Part shown: piece by piece, positions 10,818 to 19,801 of the stretch
Layout: every line of letters starts with the position of its first letter
Numbering within the stretch: the first letter of the stretch is position 1
Source: Variovorax paradoxus
Lineage (GTDB): Bacteria; Pseudomonadota; Gammaproteobacteria; Burkholderiales; Burkholderiaceae_C
NCBI RefSeq assembly: GCF_018614915.1
Contig: NZ_JAGGNU010000030.1
Span: forward strand, 1-64,000
Length of the DNA stretch: 64,000 bases
Reading direction: 5' to 3'
Notes under the pieces: generated by a model
What the model was told of the DNA's origin: nothing
Database searches by the model: none
Seen by the model: the letters and a program-made list of their open reading frames with translations, nothing else
Made by a program: the position numbers and the translations under genes

Positions 10818-11777
10818 ATGGATGGCCTGGACCTGCTGAAAGCCTTTCGTGAAGTTGCCGAGCGCGGCAGCTTCTCCCGCGCCGCCAAGACGCTCGGCAC
10901 CTCGAAGGCCACCATTAGCAAATATGTCGCGCAGCTCGAGGAGCGCTTCGGCGTGCGCCTGCTCAACCGCTCCACGCGTTCGGTGAGCCTGACCGATGCC
11001 GGCCAGCTGCTGCTCGAGCGCAGCAAGCCGCTGATGGAGATGGTCGAGCTCACGCAGAAGGAGTTGCAGGAACACGCCGGCCATCCGCGCGGGCGGCTTC
11101 GCATCACGGCGCCGCACGGATTCGCACAAAGCGCCTTTCCGGACATCCTGAGCGAGTTCATCAAGACCTATCCCGATGTGCACGTGAGCCTGCACCTGAG
11201 CAACCGCGTGATCGACCTGGTGGAGGAAGGCGTGGACATCGCGCTCAGGCTGGGCCGCATCCGCGACGAGAACCTGATCGTGCGGCGCCTGCGCCAGATG
11301 GACCTGGTGCTGTGCGCCGCGCCCTCCTACTGGGCCCGGCGCGGCCTGCCGAAGAAACCGGACGACATGCGGCGCCACGACGTGCTGACCTACTCGCTCG
11401 CCGAGGGCGCGCCGCACCTGCCCTTCGAGGTCGACGGCAAGCCCTACATCGTGCCGGTGGCGAGCCGCATGGACGCCAACGATGCTGCGCCGCTGATCCA
11501 TGCCGCGCTCGCCGGACTCGGCGCCGTGTGCGTGCCGGCGATGATGGCGCAGTCGCATGTCGAGCGCGGTGCGCTGGTGCCGGTGCTTGGGGAGTACATG
11601 CCGCGCGACCTGTGGCTCTATGCGGCTTATTCGCAGCGCCGTCACAACAGCGCGGCGCTGCGCGCGCTGCTGGATTTTCTCGAGGACCGCGTCCGGGGCA
11701 CGGCGGCGCCGCTGGTGCCCGCTGCGGTCGCCACCGTCAAGCCCGCCAGGCGAGCGCGGCAGCCTGCGACCGCCTGA
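10818..11777 (+). CDS. LysR-family transcriptional regulator
   Basis: A 319-residue LysR-type protein. The N-terminal winged helix-turn-helix spans about residues 1-60 (AFREVAERGSFSRAAKTLGTSKATISKYVAQLEE pattern). An effector domain of the CrgA/YafC-like subgroup follows from about residue 90, and the tail is Pro/Ala/Arg-rich. It is divergent from the small secreted-protein gene and converges with the amidohydrolase gene 9 bases past its stop. The shared upstream element suggests it may control the secreted paralogues; that is inference. Confidence 0.88.
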   Translation: MDGLDLLKAFREVAERGSFSRAAKTLGTSKATISKYVAQLEERFGVRLLNRSTRSVSLTDAGQLLLERSKPLMEMVELTQKELQEHAGHPRGRLRITAPHGFAQSAFPDILSEFIKTYPDVHVSLHLSNRVIDLVEEGVDIALRLGRIRDENLIVRRLRQMDLVLCAAPSYWARRGLPKKPDDMRRHDVLTYSLAEGAPHLPFEVDGKPYIVPVASRMDANDAAPLIHAALAGLGAVCVPAMMAQSHVERGALVPVLGEYMPRDLWLYAAYSQRRHNSAALRALLDFLEDRVRGTAAPLVPAAVATVKPARRARQPATA

Positions 11778-11786
11778 AGGCGCGCT

Positions 11787-12656
11787 TCAGCGCAGCCCGA
11801 ACAGCGCCGCCGCGTTGCCCCACGCGATGCGCTGCGCCACCTCGGGCGGCAGCGCGCCGAGCCAGCGGCGATAGCCGCCCATGATCTCGTCGTAGGCGCT
11901 CCAGCGCTGGTTGACCCAGGTGTCGGAGCCGACCAGGAAACGCTCGGGATACTTGAGGATCAGCGCGCGCCACTCGGGGCACAGCGTGCCGCCCTCGCAG
12001 GTGAGGCCCGGCCGGTAGGACAGTTCGCCCATCAGCAGCGGATAGCGCTCCAGGAGCGCCTGCACGCGCGCCACCGGCGCGCCGCCGATGCCGGTATGGG
12101 CCCAGATGAGTCGCACCGCCCTCCCTTTGGACGGCGCATGCGCCATCAGCAGGTCGATCGCGACGTCGTCCACATGCGCCAGCACGGCCAGCTTCTTCTC
12201 TTCCGCGAGAACGATCAGCTTCCTGGCGACCGGCCCGTTGGCGTTGCCGCTGTCGTAGAGATGGAACTCTCCCAAGCCGCGGTAGGGTCCGCTCGCCGTG
12301 CCGCGCGCGAGCTCGGCCTGCACCATCTCGTAGATGCTCTCGTCGCGAAACCAGTTGCCATAGTCGTCGCGGTTGCGATAGAGCCGCACGAAAGGCACCA
12401 CGGTCACGCCCGCTTCGCGCGTCTCGCGCGCCGCGGCGAGCGTTTGCGTTCCGGCGTTGGGACGCGAGTTGGCGATGATGGCCTTCACGCCGTTGCGCTG
12501 CATGCGCGCCAGCGCCTCGACCGGCGGATACGGGCCCGCGCCGCCGTCCCAGGCCTCCTGGTTGTAGTGCAGGTGGGTATCGAAAAGCGGCCCGGCGTAG
12601 TCAGCCGCCTGCGCGCCGAAGGCAAGGGCCGCCAGCAGTGCCGGCACCCAGCGCAT
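11787..12656 (-). CDS. Exported amidohydrolase-family metal-dependent hydrolase
   Basis: A 289-residue amidohydrolase_2-type TIM-barrel protein. A signal peptide (cleavage near FGAQA-AD, residue 17) directs it to the periplasm. Metal-binding candidates are the DTHLHYN motif just after the leader, AHVDD, WAHTG and the late GSDTW. The start at 12656 is the first ATG giving a sensible leader; the frame continues upstream into unlikely sequence. The substrate is unknown. It is cotranscribed downstream of the dienelactone-hydrolase-like gene, with a 28-base gap. Confidence 0.82.
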   Translation of the reverse strand: MRWVPALLAALAFGAQAADYAGPLFDTHLHYNQEAWDGGAGPYPPVEALARMQRNGVKAIIANSRPNAGTQTLAAARETREAGVTVVPFVRLYRNRDDYGNWFRDESIYEMVQAELARGTASGPYRGLGEFHLYDSGNANGPVARKLIVLAEEKKLAVLAHVDDVAIDLLMAHAPSKGRAVRLIWAHTGIGGAPVARVQALLERYPLLMGELSYRPGLTCEGGTLCPEWRALILKYPERFLVGSDTWVNQRWSAYDEIMGGYRRWLGALPPEVAQRIAWGNAAALFGLR

Positions 12657-12684
12657 CCGATGCCGTCGCACGCGCGGCGCCCGC

Positions 12685-13374
12685 TCAGCTGAGGTGCTTC
12701 GCGAAGAAGGCCAGCGTGCGCTCGCGCGCCAGCTTGGCCGCCTCGGCGTTGTACGAGCCGCGCTGATCGCAGTTGAAGCCGTGGCCCGATTCGTAGACAT
12801 GCACCTCGACCTCCGGATGCGCCTTCTTGAAAGCCTCGATGGTGTCGAGCGGGATCCAGTGGTCCTTGTTGCCGAAATGCGCGAGCACCGGGAGCTTGGG
12901 CTGGATCGCGCTCTCCTCCGGCGTGGTCATGCCGCCGCCGTAGTAGGGCACCACCGCCGCGAGGCCGGAGAGCTTCGCCGAGGCGCGCCACGTGAGCAGG
13001 CCGCCCCAGCAGTAGCCGACGATGCCGACCTTGCCGCCGCGCGCCGCGTACTCGACCGCGGCCTGGATGTCCTGCAGCACCCCCGGCGCCGGCAGGGCTT
13101 CGACGGCGGTCTTCAGCTCGAAGCCGGCCTTCATGTCTTCTTCGCTGTAGCCCAGCTCGACGCCCGGCTTGACGCGGTGAAAGGTCGAAGGCGAAACCGC
13201 GAGATAGCCGTCGGCCGCGTAGCCGTCGGCCACCGAGCGGATGTGCGAATTGACGCCGAATATCTCCGGCACCACGACGATCGCGCCCTTCGGCTTGCCC
13301 GCGGGTTCCGCCACGTAGGCCGGGAATGTGAAGCCGTCTTTGGCGGTGAGATCGATGAATTGGCCCAAGGTCAT
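12685..13374 (-). CDS. Dienelactone hydrolase family protein
   Basis: A 229-residue cytoplasmic alpha/beta hydrolase. The triad is visible as C122 in GYCWGG, D171 in GNKDHW and H198 in ESGHGF, at nearly the same positions as in carboxymethylenebutenolidase. VPEIFGVN near residue 35 is the usual oxyanion-side motif. The true ring-cleavage lactone substrate cannot be assumed, because no chlorocatechol or protocatechuate genes are nearby. Its start overlaps the stop of the isomerase gene by four bases (ATGA), so the pair is translationally coupled. Confidence 0.88.
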   Translation of the reverse strand: MTLGQFIDLTAKDGFTFPAYVAEPAGKPKGAIVVVPEIFGVNSHIRSVADGYAADGYLAVSPSTFHRVKPGVELGYSEEDMKAGFELKTAVEALPAPGVLQDIQAAVEYAARGGKVGIVGYCWGGLLTWRASAKLSGLAAVVPYYGGGMTTPEESAIQPKLPVLAHFGNKDHWIPLDTIEAFKKAHPEVEVHVYESGHGFNCDQRGSYNAEAAKLARERTLAFFAKHLS

Positions 13375-13991
13375 GCTCCTGAAGTGGATGGTTGTTGATT
13401 CAATGCGCGCTGGACGAAATCCAGCCGGTCCTGGCCCCAGAAGATCTCGCCGTCGATCACGTAGCTCGGCGCGCCGAACACCTTGGCGTCGATCGCCTGC
13501 TGGGTATAGTCCTCGTAGCGTTCCTGCACCGTCTGGCTCAGCGACTGCTCGATGCGCTTGGCCGGCAGCGCGCATTCGCCGGCCAGCGCCTCGAGCACCT
13601 TGGGGTCGGCGATGTTGCGCTCCTGCACCCAGACCGCCGCGAACACCGCGCCGCAGAGCTTCATCGCGGCCTCGATGCCGTCATGCAGATCGACCGCGAT
13701 GATGAGCTTGGCCGCATCGTCGCCGACGACCGGGAAGAACTTCGGCTTGAGGTTCAGCGGAATGTCCAGGTGGCGCGAGAAGCGCGCCAGATCGGCCAGG
13801 CGATAGGCCTGGCGCTGCGGCGCGCGCTTTCCGAGCGGCAAGCCGCCGGACACCGGGAACACGGCGCCGAAATCGATCGGCCGCACGCGCACCATGGCGC
13901 CGGCGGCCTTGGCGAGCTCGGAAAAGCGCGCATGCCCGAGGTAGGTCCACGGGCTCTGGGGCGTGAAGTAGTAGTCGACACTGCGGGTCAC
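13371..13991 (-). CDS. 2-hydroxychromene-2-carboxylate isomerase-like DsbA-family protein
   Basis: A 206-residue member of the kappa-class GST/HCCA isomerase group. The start MTRSVDYYFTPQSPWTYLG places Ser13 where the catalytic serine normally lies, instead of the CxxC of DsbA. The C-terminal GAPSYVIDGEIFWGQDRLDFV motif is diagnostic. Family members use glutathione to isomerise aromatic-degradation intermediates, and many are uncharacterised. It is coupled to the dienelactone-hydrolase-like gene and divergent from an SDR gene, which together suggests a small catabolic or detoxification set. Confidence 0.87.
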   Translation of the reverse strand: MTRSVDYYFTPQSPWTYLGHARFSELAKAAGAMVRVRPIDFGAVFPVSGGLPLGKRAPQRQAYRLADLARFSRHLDIPLNLKPKFFPVVGDDAAKLIIAVDLHDGIEAAMKLCGAVFAAVWVQERNIADPKVLEALAGECALPAKRIEQSLSQTVQERYEDYTQQAIDAKVFGAPSYVIDGEIFWGQDRLDFVQRALNQQPSTSGA

Positions 13992-14063
13992 AGGCCTCTC
14001 CTCGATGATGTAATCGTGCGCACGGTTTTAACTGAGGCACGGCTTTCGTGCAGGAGGTGGGAT

Positions 14064-14810
14064 TTGGACCAGGTGCTCTTGATCACCGGCGGCAGCCGCG
14101 GCATCGGCGCGGCCACCGCATTGCTGGCCGCGCAGCGCGGCTGGGCGGTGGCCGTCAACTATGCCAGCAATTCGCTGGCCGCCGACGAAGTGGTGCGCAC
14201 GATCCGCGACCGCGGCGGCCGCGCGATCAGCGTGCAAGCCGACGTCGGCGACGAAGCGCAGGTGGTCGCGATGTTCGAGAAGGTCGATGCCAAGTTCGGC
14301 CGCCTCACGGCGCTGGTCAACAACGCCGGGGTGGTCGACGCACAGGCGCGCGTCGACCAGATGAGCGTGCAGCGGCTCGAGCGCATGCTGCGCATCAACG
14401 TCATCGGCAGCTTCGTCTGCGCGCGCGAGGCAGTGCGGCGCATGAGCACGAAACAGGGCGGCAGCGGCGGCGCCATCGTCAATCTCTCGAGTGCGGCCGC
14501 GCGCCTGGGCTCGCCGGGCCAGTATGTCGACTACGCGGCCAGCAAGGGCGCGATCGACAGCTTCACGATCGGCCTGGCCAAGGAAGTCGCCGATGAGGGC
14601 ATCCGCGTCAACGCGGTGCGGCCCGGGCTGATCGACACCGAGATCCACGCCTCCGGCGGCATGCCGGACCGCGCCGCCCAGCTCGCACCGACCGTGCCGA
14701 TGAAGCGCACCGGCAGCGCCGAGGAGGTCGCCAACGGCATCGTGTGGCTGCTGTCGGAAGAAGCCAGCTACGTGACGGCCACTTTCCTCGACGTTACGGG
14801 CGGACGCTGA
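14064..14810 (+). CDS. SDR-family NAD(P)-dependent oxidoreductase
   Basis: A 248-residue classical short-chain dehydrogenase, FabG/glucose-dehydrogenase-like. The TGGSRGIGAA cofactor loop lies near residue 8, with NNAG in the middle, the catalytic serine in NLSSAAA and YAASK as the Tyr/Lys pair. The start is TTG at 14064: AGGAGG sits six bases upstream and no ATG is suitable. The open frame upstream is antisense to the isomerase gene. The next gene, marC, begins three bases after its stop. The substrate is unknown. Confidence 0.9.
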   Translation: MDQVLLITGGSRGIGAATALLAAQRGWAVAVNYASNSLAADEVVRTIRDRGGRAISVQADVGDEAQVVAMFEKVDAKFGRLTALVNNAGVVDAQARVDQMSVQRLERMLRINVIGSFVCAREAVRRMSTKQGGSGGAIVNLSSAAARLGSPGQYVDYAASKGAIDSFTIGLAKEVADEGIRVNAVRPGLIDTEIHASGGMPDRAAQLAPTVPMKRTGSAEEVANGIVWLLSEEASYVTATFLDVTGGR

Positions 14811-14813
14811 CCG

Positions 14814-15470
14814 ATGGCCACCCCCACGATGGACCTCGTCAAGCCGATGATCACGCTGCTGGCCATCGTGAATCCGCTGGCGATCGTGCCTTTTTTCATC
14901 CACTACACGCAGGGCTATCCCGAGGCCCAGCGCAAGCGCACCGCCTGGGTGTCGGCCTTCAGCGCCTTCGTGGTCATCGCGGTCAGCGCGCTGCTGGGGC
15001 TTCAGCTGCTGTCCTTCTTCGGCATCTCGATCGCGAGCTTCCAGGTCGGCGGCGGCATGCTGCTCTTGATCAGCTCGCTCAACATGCTCAATGCGCAGCC
15101 GGCCGAATCCAAGACCAACGAGGAGGAGCTCCGCGCCGCGGAGGTGAAGGCCTCGCTGGGCGCCTCGATCGCGGTGGTGCCGCTGACCATTCCGCTCCTG
15201 ACGGGCCCGGCCACCATGTCGACCGTGGTCATCTATGCCGAGAAGACGCAGCACCTCTGGGAGCTCGCGGTGCTGGTCGGCTACGGCGTGGTGATCGGCC
15301 TGGCGACCGGCGTCACCTTCTCGCTGGCCGAGCCGATCGCGCGCGTGCTCGGCAAGACCGGCATCAACGTGATGACGCGCCTGATGGGCCTGATCCTCGC
15401 GGCGCTGGCGGTCGAGGTGATGGCCGACGGGCTCGGCACGCTGTTCCCGGCGCTGGCGCGCCCGCACTGA
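14814..15470 (+). CDS. MarC-family inner-membrane protein
   Basis: A 218-residue protein with about six hydrophobic helices. The pattern AIVNPLAIVPFF at the start and PLTIPLLTGPATMST in the middle are MarC-family hallmarks. MarC was once linked to multiple antibiotic resistance; that role is not supported for the family, and its function is unknown. It begins three bases after the SDR stop and is probably cotranscribed with it. It converges with the phosphodiesterase gene eight bases on. Confidence 0.9.
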   Translation: MATPTMDLVKPMITLLAIVNPLAIVPFFIHYTQGYPEAQRKRTAWVSAFSAFVVIAVSALLGLQLLSFFGISIASFQVGGGMLLLISSLNMLNAQPAESKTNEEELRAAEVKASLGASIAVVPLTIPLLTGPATMSTVVIYAEKTQHLWELAVLVGYGVVIGLATGVTFSLAEPIARVLGKTGINVMTRLMGLILAALAVEVMADGLGTLFPALARPH

Positions 15471-15478
15471 GCGCCGGT

Positions 15479-15943
15479 CTACCGTTTCACCAGCTCGACG
15501 ATGCGCGGCAGGACGGTGCCGCTCTCGATACGCAGCTCCGCCGCGGAGATCGGCAAGCTGAAACGGCGCGGGCCGGCGCTGCCCGGGTTGATGTAGAGAA
15601 CGCCGCCGCGCTCCTCGGTGCGCGGCCGGTGCGAGTGGCCCGACACCACCACCCGGATGCCCTCTGCAGACGGATCGATGTCGAGATCGGCCAGATCATG
15701 GATCGCGTAGAGACGCAGGCCGCCGAGCTCGACCAGTGCCGTCTCGGGCACCGCCTCGGCCCACGGCGCCCGGTCGTTGTTGCCGCGCACCGCCGTCACC
15801 GGTGCGATCGCGGCCAGCGCTTCGAGAATGCCCGCATCGCCGATGTCGCCGCCATGCACGATGTGGTCGCAGCCCTGCAGAAATGCGAGCGCCTCGGGCC
15901 GCAGCAGCCCATGCGTGTCCGAGATGAGACCGATGCGCTGCAT
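15479..15943 (-). CDS. Metallophosphoesterase of the YfcE/MJ0936 type
   Basis: A 154-residue calcineurin-like phosphodiesterase. The four metal motifs are all present: ISDTHG near residue 8, GGDIGD, GNND and SGHSHR. Small proteins of this type hydrolyse phosphodiesters in vitro; the physiological substrate is unknown. It starts 13 bases after the lipoprotein gene of the MCE operon and is probably read through from it. Confidence 0.9.
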   Translation of the reverse strand: MQRIGLISDTHGLLRPEALAFLQGCDHIVHGGDIGDAGILEALAAIAPVTAVRGNNDRAPWAEAVPETALVELGGLRLYAIHDLADLDIDPSAEGIRVVVSGHSHRPRTEERGGVLYINPGSAGPRRFSLPISAAELRIESGTVLPRIVELVKR

Positions 15944-15956
15944 GCGGCCGCCCTGC

Positions 15957-16646
15957 TCAGCGCGGCTGATCCACCCACGCCACCAGTGCCGCTACCGCCG
16001 CTTCGCTTGCCGCCGCCAGCCCCTTCACGCCGCCGGGCGCATCGCCGCTCGGCGCGGGCTGCTGCGCCATGAAGCTCTGCTGCGCGAGCACGCGGTCGCC
16101 GCCCGCATGGCTGCGGATCAGGGTCGCGCGCAGGCGCACCAGGCCCACGCTCCGGGTCGGCGATTCGAAGTAGTGGCTGAACTCCTCGAGCGATACCCTG
16201 AGCGTGTCCGGCACCCTGCCCTCGCTGCGCGCGATGGTTGCGCTCTCTTCCGGGCCGAGCACGGTACGGCGCGCGGCCAGCGCCTCGCGCAGGCGCTCGT
16301 GCAGCAGCTGCGCCGGCGCCAGGCTCCAGCGCGATTGGCCATAGGGCCGCAATTGGTTGGCGTCGGCATAGCCGAGGCGATAGAGCAGCTGCGTGCCCTC
16401 GAGCCGCGTGCCGGCCTCGATCTCGGCCAACGCGATGGGCGGCAGCGCGTGCGGGTTGGCCGGTGCCGGCGCAGTGGATGCGGCAAGGTTGGGACCGAAG
16501 TCGTAGAGGGTGGCGCGGGCCGGCTTGTCGGGCAAGGCGCCGCAGCCCGCCGCGAGCAGCACGGCGGCAATGCCTGCGACGGCCGCGCAGCGTGCCCGTG
16601 TTGCACGGGTCGCGATGTTCTGGAATGCGTCGTTCATCGTCGTCAT
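15957..16646 (-). CDS. ABC-type transport auxiliary lipoprotein (PqiC/ABC_trans_aux)
   Basis: A 229-residue lipoprotein. The leader ends at a lipobox LLAAGC with the lipidated Cys near residue 35, and the mature part starts GALPDKPARATLYDFGPN, typical of the ABC_trans_aux family. Such proteins partner MCE-domain complexes in the periplasm, at the outer-membrane side. It follows the MCE gene by two bases and is the last gene of the permease-ATPase-MCE-lipoprotein operon. An alternative start three codons in (16637) is equally plausible. Confidence 0.85.
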   Translation of the reverse strand: MTTMNDAFQNIATRATRARCAAVAGIAAVLLAAGCGALPDKPARATLYDFGPNLAASTAPAPANPHALPPIALAEIEAGTRLEGTQLLYRLGYADANQLRPYGQSRWSLAPAQLLHERLREALAARRTVLGPEESATIARSEGRVPDTLRVSLEEFSHYFESPTRSVGLVRLRATLIRSHAGGDRVLAQQSFMAQQPAPSGDAPGGVKGLAAASEAAVAALVAWVDQPR

Positions 16647-16648
16647 TT

Positions 16649-17635
16649 TCAGGGCTGCGCCGTCGCGGCGGCCGGCGCGGAGAATCCGGGCTCGCCCGGC
16701 CCGGCGATCACGCCGCCGCTGCCGAACAGCAGCGATTGCGGGTTGTCGTTGATGCCGTCGGCCGCGCGCCCGAGCCGCCGCACCGCGCGCGAGGTGTCGT
16801 CGGCGACGCGGTTCACGCGCGGCAGCGTGGCACTGTTGAAGGAATCGACCGCCTGCGCCAGCGACTTGGTGCCGTCGCCCAGCCTATCGATCGGGCCGTC
16901 CTTGGCATTGAGACGGCCCACGGTGGTGTTGAAGTTGTTCGCCACGCGCGAAACGTCGCCGGCGGCGGTCTTCACCGTGCCCATGGTGTCCCTCGTGCGG
17001 TCGATCAGCGGCGGCAGTGCGGCCAGCGTCGGGTTGAGTCCGTTCTTCACCGTGTTGTCGAGCGAGCGCGTCAGCTGGTTGGCGCTGGCCGTGGCCGCGG
17101 AGATGTTCTCCAGCGCGTCGGCAACGCGCTTCTGGTTGGCGTCGCCCAGCAGCACGTTGGCTTTCTTGGTCACCTCGTCGATCTGGTTGATGATCGCCTC
17201 GCCGCGATCCTGCAGCTGCGCCAGCACCGAGGGCTTGAGCGGAATGCGTGGCGGGTTGTCGTCGTCGGGCGCGAGCGCCACCTGCGACTCGCCCTTGTCG
17301 TCGAGCGCGATGAAGGCCAGGCCGGTCACGCCCTGGTAGCTCAGCGTGGCGAAGGTCGATGTCGTGAGCGGCACCCGCTGGTCGACCGTGATGCGCACGC
17401 GCACGTTGCCCCTCACCTTGGGGTCGAAATCGATCGATGCGACCTTGCCGACGGCGATGCCGCGGTAGCGCACCATGGCCTGCGGCTGCAGGCCGCTCAC
17501 CGCGTCGCGCGTGGAAAGTTCGTAGGTGTTGCGCACCGTGTTGTCGCGCGTGAGCCAGACCACCAGCGCGATGAGCGCGGCGAGCAGGCCGAGCACGAAG
17601 GCGCCGGCGGCGAGGGCATGGGCCTTGTTTTCCAT
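16649..17635 (-). CDS. MlaD-like MCE-domain lipid transport protein
   Basis: A 328-residue protein with one N-terminal membrane anchor (about 10-28) and an MCE domain (about 38-120; VRYRGIAVGKVASIDFDP). A long helical region with repeated small domains follows. MCE rings shuttle phospholipids or other hydrophobic molecules across the periplasm. It is larger than canonical MlaD (about 180 residues) and closer to the PqiB/YebT-side or solvent-tolerance types with one MCE domain. The stop is two bases before the lipoprotein gene. Confidence 0.88.
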   Translation of the reverse strand: MENKAHALAAGAFVLGLLAALIALVVWLTRDNTVRNTYELSTRDAVSGLQPQAMVRYRGIAVGKVASIDFDPKVRGNVRVRITVDQRVPLTTSTFATLSYQGVTGLAFIALDDKGESQVALAPDDDNPPRIPLKPSVLAQLQDRGEAIINQIDEVTKKANVLLGDANQKRVADALENISAATASANQLTRSLDNTVKNGLNPTLAALPPLIDRTRDTMGTVKTAAGDVSRVANNFNTTVGRLNAKDGPIDRLGDGTKSLAQAVDSFNSATLPRVNRVADDTSRAVRRLGRAADGINDNPQSLLFGSGGVIAGPGEPGFSAPAAATAQP

Positions 17636-17644
17636 GGCAGCTAC

Positions 17645-18454
17645 CTACCTTTCAGAAGAGACGGTCGGAGGATGCACGCCTTCGTGCAGCGCCTCCATGG
17701 CGCGCTGGCCGCGGCCGCCGAGAAAGTATTCGTGGATGAAGGGATGCGGGTGGGCGATCACGTCGCGCGCAGTGCCGGCGACGATCACGCGCTGGTCGGC
17801 CAGCACCGCGATGCGGGTGCTGAGATCGAACAGCGTGTCCAGGTCGTGCGTGACCATCACGACGGTGAGTCCCAGCTCGCGGTGCAGGCCGCGCAGCAGG
17901 TCGCAGAAGCCGTCGGCGCTCTCGGGGTCCAGGCCGGCGGTCGGTTCGTCGAGCAGGAGCAGCGGCGGATCCATGATCAGGGCGCGCGCCAACGCCACGC
18001 GCTTGATCATGCCGCCCGACAGGTCCGACGGGCTCTTGGTGGCCTGCTGCGGCTCGAGCCCGACCATCTGCAGCTTGACCAGCGCGGCATCGCGGATCAG
18101 GTCGTCGGGCAGGAGCTTGAGTTCGCGCAGCGGAAAGGCGATGTTGTCGAGCACGCTGAAGGCCGAGAACAGCGCGCCGTGCTGGAACAGCATGCCGACG
18201 TTGGCGGCGCCCGTCGCGCCGAGCCGCCCGGGGGCGTGGCCGAGCACCGAGACCTCGCCCTTCGACGGATGCTCCAGCCCGAGGATCTGGCGCAGCAGCA
18301 CGGTCTTGCCGGTGCCGGAGCCGCCGACCAGCGAGAGCACCTCGCCGCGCCGGATCGTGAGGTCGAGGTCGCGATGCACGACCTGTTCGCCGTCGGGCGA
18401 CTTGAACACCGTCCAGAGCTTGCGGATCTCGACCACGTTGGAAGAATCGCTCAT
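17645..18454 (-). CDS. ABC transporter ATPase of the MlaF type
   Basis: A 269-residue nucleotide-binding protein. Walker A is GGSGTGKT, the signature is LSGGMIKRVALARAL, Walker B is LLLLDEPTAGLDP, and the H-loop is in VTHDLD. The LSGGM signature is typical of the MCE-linked MlaF group. The start at 18454 overlaps the permease stop by four bases (ATGA). It energises the permease encoded upstream; the substrate is presumably lipid. Confidence 0.92.
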   Translation of the reverse strand: MSDSSNVVEIRKLWTVFKSPDGEQVVHRDLDLTIRRGEVLSLVGGSGTGKTVLLRQILGLEHPSKGEVSVLGHAPGRLGATGAANVGMLFQHGALFSAFSVLDNIAFPLRELKLLPDDLIRDAALVKLQMVGLEPQQATKSPSDLSGGMIKRVALARALIMDPPLLLLDEPTAGLDPESADGFCDLLRGLHRELGLTVVMVTHDLDTLFDLSTRIAVLADQRVIVAGTARDVIAHPHPFIHEYFLGGRGQRAMEALHEGVHPPTVSSER

Positions 18455-19620
18455 GCGCGAAACCCCACGCCCTTGAAGAGCACCGCGAACAGCGCATCGA
18501 CCAGGATCACGATGGTGATCGAGGCCACCACCGACGAGGTGGTGCCGCGGCCGAGGCTTTCGGTGTTGGGCTTGACCTTCATGCCGTAGTAGCAGCCGAT
18601 CAGCGCGATGAGAACGCCGAACACGGCCGACTTGGCCATCGCGATCCACAGATTGGTCAGCGGCACCGCGCGCGGCAGCGCCTGCATGAAATAGGCCGGC
18701 GAGATGTCGAGCGTGAGATCGGCCGCGATCATGCCGCCGGTCAGCGCCGCCAACGAGGTCCACATGCTGATCAGCGGCATCGCGATCGCCAGCGCCAGCA
18801 CGCGCGGCATCACCAGCCGGAAGCCGTGCGGGATGCCCATCACGCGCATGGCGTCGAGCTCCTCGGTCACGCGCATGACGCCGATCTGCGCGGTGATGGC
18901 CGAGCCCGAGCGCCCGGCAATAAGCACCGCTGCCAGCACCGGACCGAGCTCGCGGATCAGCGACAGGCCCAGGATGTTGACGATGAAGGCCTCGCCGCCG
19001 TACTGGCGCAGCTGCTGCGAGGTGAGATAGGCCAGCACCACGCCGATCAGCAGGCCCACCAGCGCGGTGATCGGCAGCGAGGTGGCGCCGAAGTGGTAGA
19101 GATGGCCCGAGAAGTCGCGCCAGGGCGCGCGGTGCGGCGCGCGCAGCAGGGTGCCGATGTCGAGCGTGAGCTGGCCGATGAGGCGCAGGAAATCGCGCGC
19201 CACGAACATGATGCGCGGACCGATGTGGGCGAAGTCCCTCAGGTGCTCGGACAGCGTCTTGCCGCTTTCGGCCGGCGCGCTGCAGGTGTACTTCGCCACC
19301 TGGTCGAGCACCGCCTTGTGCTGCGAATCCATCTCGAGCTGCGCCGGCCAGGCCTGGCGCCAATGGTTCCAGAGCAGCTGGGCGCCGATGTGGTCGAGCT
19401 GCTCGATGGGGCGCAGGTCCCAGGCCCGGTCGTCCCCGGGGGGCACGGCTTCGAGCTTGTCGGCGAGGGCGTTCCAGGTCGGCCGCGAGGACATCGTGAG
19501 CACCGTCCAGCAGCCGCTGGCGACGATCCAGGAGCGGCCCTCCTGTTCGCGCTGCTCGACGCGCGGCAGCACGCTGCCTGCGTCTTGCGGGTCGGCGGGC
19601 GTCGGCGATGCGGTCGGCAT
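18451..19620 (-). CDS. MlaE-family permease with N-terminal STAS-like domain
   Basis: A 389-residue permease. Residues about 25-130 are soluble and fit a STAS fold (WDL..IEQLDHIGAQLLW). Residues 150-389 form the MlaE membrane domain (GLLIGVVLAYLTSQQLRQYGG, ELGPVLAAVLIAGRSGSAI). The STAS-permease fusion is a known variant in which the separate MlaB subunit is built in. The start at 19620 gives a short Pro/Thr-rich lead; the open frame extends 65 codons upstream into the divergent gene's promoter region. First gene of the operon. Confidence 0.88.
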   Translation of the reverse strand: MPTASPTPADPQDAGSVLPRVEQREQEGRSWIVASGCWTVLTMSSRPTWNALADKLEAVPPGDDRAWDLRPIEQLDHIGAQLLWNHWRQAWPAQLEMDSQHKAVLDQVAKYTCSAPAESGKTLSEHLRDFAHIGPRIMFVARDFLRLIGQLTLDIGTLLRAPHRAPWRDFSGHLYHFGATSLPITALVGLLIGVVLAYLTSQQLRQYGGEAFIVNILGLSLIRELGPVLAAVLIAGRSGSAITAQIGVMRVTEELDAMRVMGIPHGFRLVMPRVLALAIAMPLISMWTSLAALTGGMIAADLTLDISPAYFMQALPRAVPLTNLWIAMAKSAVFGVLIALIGCYYGMKVKPNTESLGRGTTSSVVASITIVILVDALFAVLFKGVGFRA

Positions 19621-19801
19621 GGAGCGAGCAGGCAATCTGGCAGAGGAAATGAACAGAAAGGACGCAACATCGTAACCGCGTGCGTCTGCGCCGAATCCTC
19701 CGATCAACGCCGGTTCGCGTAGGCAATCGCGCATTGCGCGGGGCGTTTGCCACAATCGGCGGCATCCTCCACAACAACGACCAGAGACATACAAGGCGCG
19801 A

